Below are positions 7,142 to 9,676 of a stretch of DNA of 9,676 nucleotides, piece after piece. A program made the position numbers and the translations under genes. The notes beneath the pieces were generated by a model, which ran no database searches, had not been told where the DNA came from, and saw only the letters and a program-made list of their open reading frames with translations. Source of the stretch: CAYQTE01 sp964420285 (GTDB lineage Bacteria > Planctomycetota > Phycisphaerae > Tepidisphaerales > Tepidisphaeraceae). Within the stretch, counting starts at the first letter, position 1. Each line of letters begins with the position of its first letter. The stretch lies in the NCBI GenBank assembly GCA_964420285.1, contig CAYQTE010000119.1, positions 1-9,676 on the forward strand, written 5' to 3'.

Positions 7142-8968
7142 CTACCGGGTCTGTGCTCGCAGCAGGTCGGTCCCGGTCACAATGCCTACCAGCTTGCCGC
7201 GATGGCGCCGCTCCACAACCGCAAGCCGTGCATAATCCTGCTCGGTCATGATCTGCATCGCCTCGCGCAGCGTTGTGTCCGGATACACAAACCGTACCGG
7301 CCGATGCAGCAACTGGCGCAGCGGCGTTGTCGCCGAAATCGCCGGATCGAATATTTCGCGATGCGCCAGCATTCCAACGACCGTCCCGTCGCCATCGACA
7401 ATGGGGTATCCGCCAAACTGCGAACCGTTCAGGCCCGAAGACATCCACAGCCGCACATCGGCCACGGTTTGCGAGTCCTTCAGCGTGACGACATCGCGCG
7501 TGGCGATGGCGCCGACCCGGGCGTGCTGGAGGAAATCCGGGGTGTATTCCTCGGGGACGCGCACGCCGCGGCGGGCGATCTTCTCGGTCATGATCGTGTG
7601 CGGCATGAGCAGGCAGGAAACGAAGAACGCCCCCGCGCAGCCGCCCAGCAGCGGCAGCAATCCCATCGGCTGCAACGTCGTCTCGAATGCGAAAACCACC
7701 GATGCCAGCACGGCACGCGACGCTCCGGCGAACATCGCCGCCATGCCCACCAATGCCGCCACGCGCGGATCGACGCCGCACTGCGGCAGGATATCTGCCG
7801 CGCCCCGGCCGATGAGCAGTCCCAGCGCACTGCCGATGGTAAACAGCGGCGCCAGCGTTCCGCCGGATGTTCCGCTGCCCAGGGCGATCGACCACGACAG
7901 GAATTTCAGACATCCCATCGCCAACACGAAGGCGACGGTCCAGTTGTTGCCAAGCAATGCGGAAATGTTCTCGTACCCGACACCCAACGTCCGCGGGCAG
8001 ATATACCCGATGATCCCGACCGCCAGCGCCCCGACGGCCGGCCACCACATCCAATGCAGCGGCAGCTTGGCGAACAGGTCCTCGACCAGGTAGACCGACC
8101 TGGTCACGCCGATCGAGGCGCACCCGACCAGCACGCCCACCAGCACGTAGATCATCATCGCCAGGAGTCCCGGCTGAGCGATCGGCGGAAGTTGGAACAT
8201 CGGATAGGTGTCGCGGAAAGCGAATCGCATGGCCGTCGCCGTGACGCTGGCCAATGCGACCGGAATGAGCGAACGGGGGCGAAACTCGAACAGAAGCAGC
8301 TCAATCGCCAGCAGCACCGCGGACACCGGCGTGCCGAACGTGGCGGTCATTCCCGCCGCCGCCCCGGCCGCCAGCAGTGTCTTGCGTTCGGTCGCGGTCA
8401 CCGTCACCAACTGACCGATCAGGGAACCCATCGCGCCGCCGGTGGCGATGATCGGTCCCTCGGCGCCGAAGGGACCGCCGGTCCCAATCGACAGGGCGGC
8501 GCTGATGGGCTTGAGAAAGGTGAGTCGCGGCGGGATGCGGCTCTGGTGCATCAGCACTCGCTCCATCGCTTCGGGAATTCCGTGTCCGCGAATCCCTTCC
8601 GACCCGTACCGCGCCATCAGACCCACGAGGACCGCGCCGATGACCGGCACGCCGATCACCCACGCACCCAGGTGATTGTCCGCCGGGGATGACAATTGCA
8701 GCGAGAATCGCCCGTAAAACGCAATGTCGGTCACGAGATGAATCAGTCGCACCAGAATCTCGGCCGCGAACGCGCCCAGAACCGCGACCATGACCGCCAG
8801 CAGGGCAATGAAAGCCACGCGTCGATCGACCAGCGTCGCACGCGCCCGCACGGAGGCGGTTTGCAGCGCCGGCCCCATCGACGGCGAAACCGGAAGTCCT
8901 TCCGTGGTTGAGGCGAGCTCGACCTGGCGAAGCGCCGCGGCATCCGAATCAGTGTCGCGCCTTGTCAT
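7142..8968 (-). CDS. ClC-family chloride/anion channel or antiporter with two CBS domains
   Basis: ClC proteins are dimeric membrane channels or anion/H+ antiporters. From the ATG at 8968 the product is 608 residues: a cytoplasmic tail (1-50), the ClC core (about 51-465) and two CBS domains (about 482-542 and 552-606) that usually bind adenine nucleotides. Filter motifs visible are GHGIPEA (128-134), GAEGPIIATG (168-177) with E170 as the gating glutamate, and GTSGGTLAP (366-374) as the third signature. The canonical Ser of GSGIP is His129. FGTPVSAVLLAIELL (211-225) places Leu224 where the internal proton glutamate of the E. coli ClC lies. TIMTEK (458-463) has Met460 where a tyrosine is expected. 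The start at 8968 has GGAAG and GAGGAGG upstream; a longer reading to 9049 only adds an arginine-rich stretch inside marR. It overlaps marR by 20 nt, so the pair is probably co-expressed. Confidence 0.93.
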   Translation of the reverse strand: MTRRDTDSDAAALRQVELASTTEGLPVSPSMGPALQTASVRARATLVDRRVAFIALLAVMVAVLGAFAAEILVRLIHLVTDIAFYGRFSLQLSSPADNHLGAWVIGVPVIGAVLVGLMARYGSEGIRGHGIPEAMERVLMHQSRIPPRLTFLKPISAALSIGTGGPFGAEGPIIATGGAMGSLIGQLVTVTATERKTLLAAGAAAGMTATFGTPVSAVLLAIELLLFEFRPRSLIPVALASVTATAMRFAFRDTYPMFQLPPIAQPGLLAMMIYVLVGVLVGCASIGVTRSVYLVEDLFAKLPLHWMWWPAVGALAVGIIGYICPRTLGVGYENISALLGNNWTVAFVLAMGCLKFLSWSIALGSGTSGGTLAPLFTIGSALGLLIGRGAADILPQCGVDPRVAALVGMAAMFAGASRAVLASVVFAFETTLQPMGLLPLLGGCAGAFFVSCLLMPHTIMTEKIARRGVRVPEEYTPDFLQHARVGAIATRDVVTLKDSQTVADVRLWMSSGLNGSQFGGYPIVDGDGTVVGMLAHREIFDPAISATTPLRQLLHRPVRFVYPDTTLREAMQIMTEQDYARLAVVERRHRGKLVGIVTGTDLLRAQTR

Positions 8969-9458
8969 GCGGTTCTTCCGCCTCCTCAAAAAACATCGCC
9001 GCTCGCCGGGCGCCCATCGCGTCGGCCAGCGTTTCCAATTGCCCCGCAAGGCGTCCGCTCTCGCGGGGCGCCATCGCGCCCAGCGCCACGATGAGCCGTC
9101 TCTGGGCCGCTTCGGGAACCCGCCGCAGCACCGACCGCCCCGCCGCGGTGATCGACAGATCGCGGCTTCGCCCGTCGGCCGCCGATCTCCGGATCAGCAC
9201 CAGCCCGCCCGCGGCGAGTTTCGCGGCAACGGCCGACACCGAACTGGGATCGGTGTGGGTCCGCCGGGCCAGTTGCGTCATCGACATCGGCCCGCCGTCG
9301 GCCAGCGACTGGAGCACAAAGACCCTGGCCGCGCTGAGCCCGACGCGTTTTTCCGCCGCGCGGTCGAACAGCCGCAGCGACCGCACGATGCGCCGCAGAG
9401 CGTCCATGACCCGTCGGGCCGATCGATCCTGCCGCCGCCGATTTACTTGGGCTCCCAT
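8949..9458 (-). CDS. MarR-family transcriptional regulator
   Basis: This is a winged helix-turn-helix repressor/activator of the MarR family, usually a dimer that leaves DNA on binding a small ligand or on oxidation. In the 169-residue reading, helix 1 covers about 13-35 (RSARRVMDALRRIVRSLRLF). LSAARVFVLQSLADGG (41-56) and MTQLARRTHTD (60-70) lead to the recognition helix PSSVSAVAAKLAAGGLV (71-87). The wing is RRSAADGRSRDLSIT (90-104), and C-terminal dimerisation helices fill 115-160. It has no cysteine, so thiol redox sensing is unlikely. The start is uncertain: ATG 9458 has GGGTGA upstream, ATGs exist at 9470 and 9473, and the frame continues to a TTG at 9527. Its 3' end overlaps clc by 20 nt, which suggests it controls clc and itself. 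Confidence 0.9.
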   Translation of the reverse strand: MGAQVNRRRQDRSARRVMDALRRIVRSLRLFDRAAEKRVGLSAARVFVLQSLADGGPMSMTQLARRTHTDPSSVSAVAAKLAAGGLVLIRRSAADGRSRDLSITAAGRSVLRRVPEAAQRRLIVALGAMAPRESGRLAGQLETLADAMGARRAAMFFEEAEEPHDKARH

Positions 9459-9537
9459 GTATTCACCCATCATAGGCCGCGCGCCGCGTCGCGACCAGTC
9501 CCGGCGTTGACGGTCTATGAGGTCCAAAACGGGCGAA

Positions 9538-9553
9538 CCGGTCGCGCGATCGG
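9538..9553. promoter_or_regulatory. Possible operator palindrome upstream of marR
   Basis: CCGGTCGCGCGATCGG is a 16-nt inverted repeat with seven of eight pairs matching, about 80 nt upstream of the chosen marR start. MarR proteins bind palindromes of this size near their own promoter. GC-rich DNA produces such palindromes often, and no clear -35/-10 pair is seen in 9459-9676. The assignment is therefore tentative. The rest of 9459-9676 shows no convincing gene. Confidence 0.2.
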
Positions 9554-9676
9554 CGTCTCCGTCGCCCCGGGCGAGCTTCGGCCGTTCGCCGCCGCGCAGT
9601 AACGCTTTTGGTTCCTTTTCCCCGATCGCTTGAAAAACCGCGCCGGATCACGACAATCCGCCCGGCCTGGAATTTG

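Noticed and set aside
7052..8692. 546-codon plus-strand frame opposite clc
   Set aside because: The translation is rich in Arg, His and Gln without domain structure, and it lies opposite a gene with clear ClC and CBS motifs.
8969..9049. 27-residue N-terminal extension of the ClC protein
   Set aside because: It is Trp/Arg-rich, unlike the downstream tail, and lies wholly inside marR. The ATG at 8968 has GGAAG/GAGGAGG upstream.
9507..9602. Possible small plus-strand frame (TTG start, about 31 codons) upstream of marR
   Set aside because: It has no ribosome site, no ATG or GTG start and no recognisable family. It is more likely chance coding look in GC-rich DNA.

Overview
The window is high-G+C bacterial DNA packed with genes and holds eight protein-coding genes. 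I see no RNA gene, CRISPR array, insertion sequence or other mobile element. Two proteins carry export signals (a lipoprotein signal and a Sec signal peptide), so the cell has an elaborated envelope. The gene set (succinyl-CoA synthetase, a K+-independent-type pyruvate kinase, a Bax inhibitor-1 protein, a CBS-tailed ClC) does not settle the taxonomy. The overall look (G+C, lipoprotein style, secreted protein with a beta-sandwich head) would fit a planctomycete or a similar environmental diderm, but that is a weak inference.

Left block, plus strand (81-4166): sucD (succinyl-CoA synthetase alpha), then after 86 nt pyk (pyruvate kinase), a small lipoprotein and an uncharacterised multi-pass membrane protein. 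The last three are joined by 4-nt stop/start overlaps (ATGA and GTGA), so they are almost certainly one transcript with coupled translation. This ties a glycolytic enzyme to two envelope proteins of unknown function.

Right block, minus strand, read from the right end inward (9458-4181): a MarR-type regulator overlaps by 20 nt a ClC chloride/anion transport protein with two C-terminal CBS domains. The ClC has non-canonical residues at several ion/proton-pathway positions. An 80-nt gap follows, with an exact TATAAT -10 box and a good ribosome binding site. They drive a Bax inhibitor-1 (BI-1/YccA) membrane protein, and 1 nt after its stop begins a large secreted protein with a nidogen-like beta-sandwich and a HECTH zinc-protease motif.

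The two blocks converge at 4166/4181 with only 14 nt between stop codons and no convincing terminator. No defence system or mobile island is visible. The least explained parts are the BI-1/secreted metalloprotease pair, the aromatic-rich membrane protein coupled to pyruvate kinase, and the unusual ClC under a MarR regulator.
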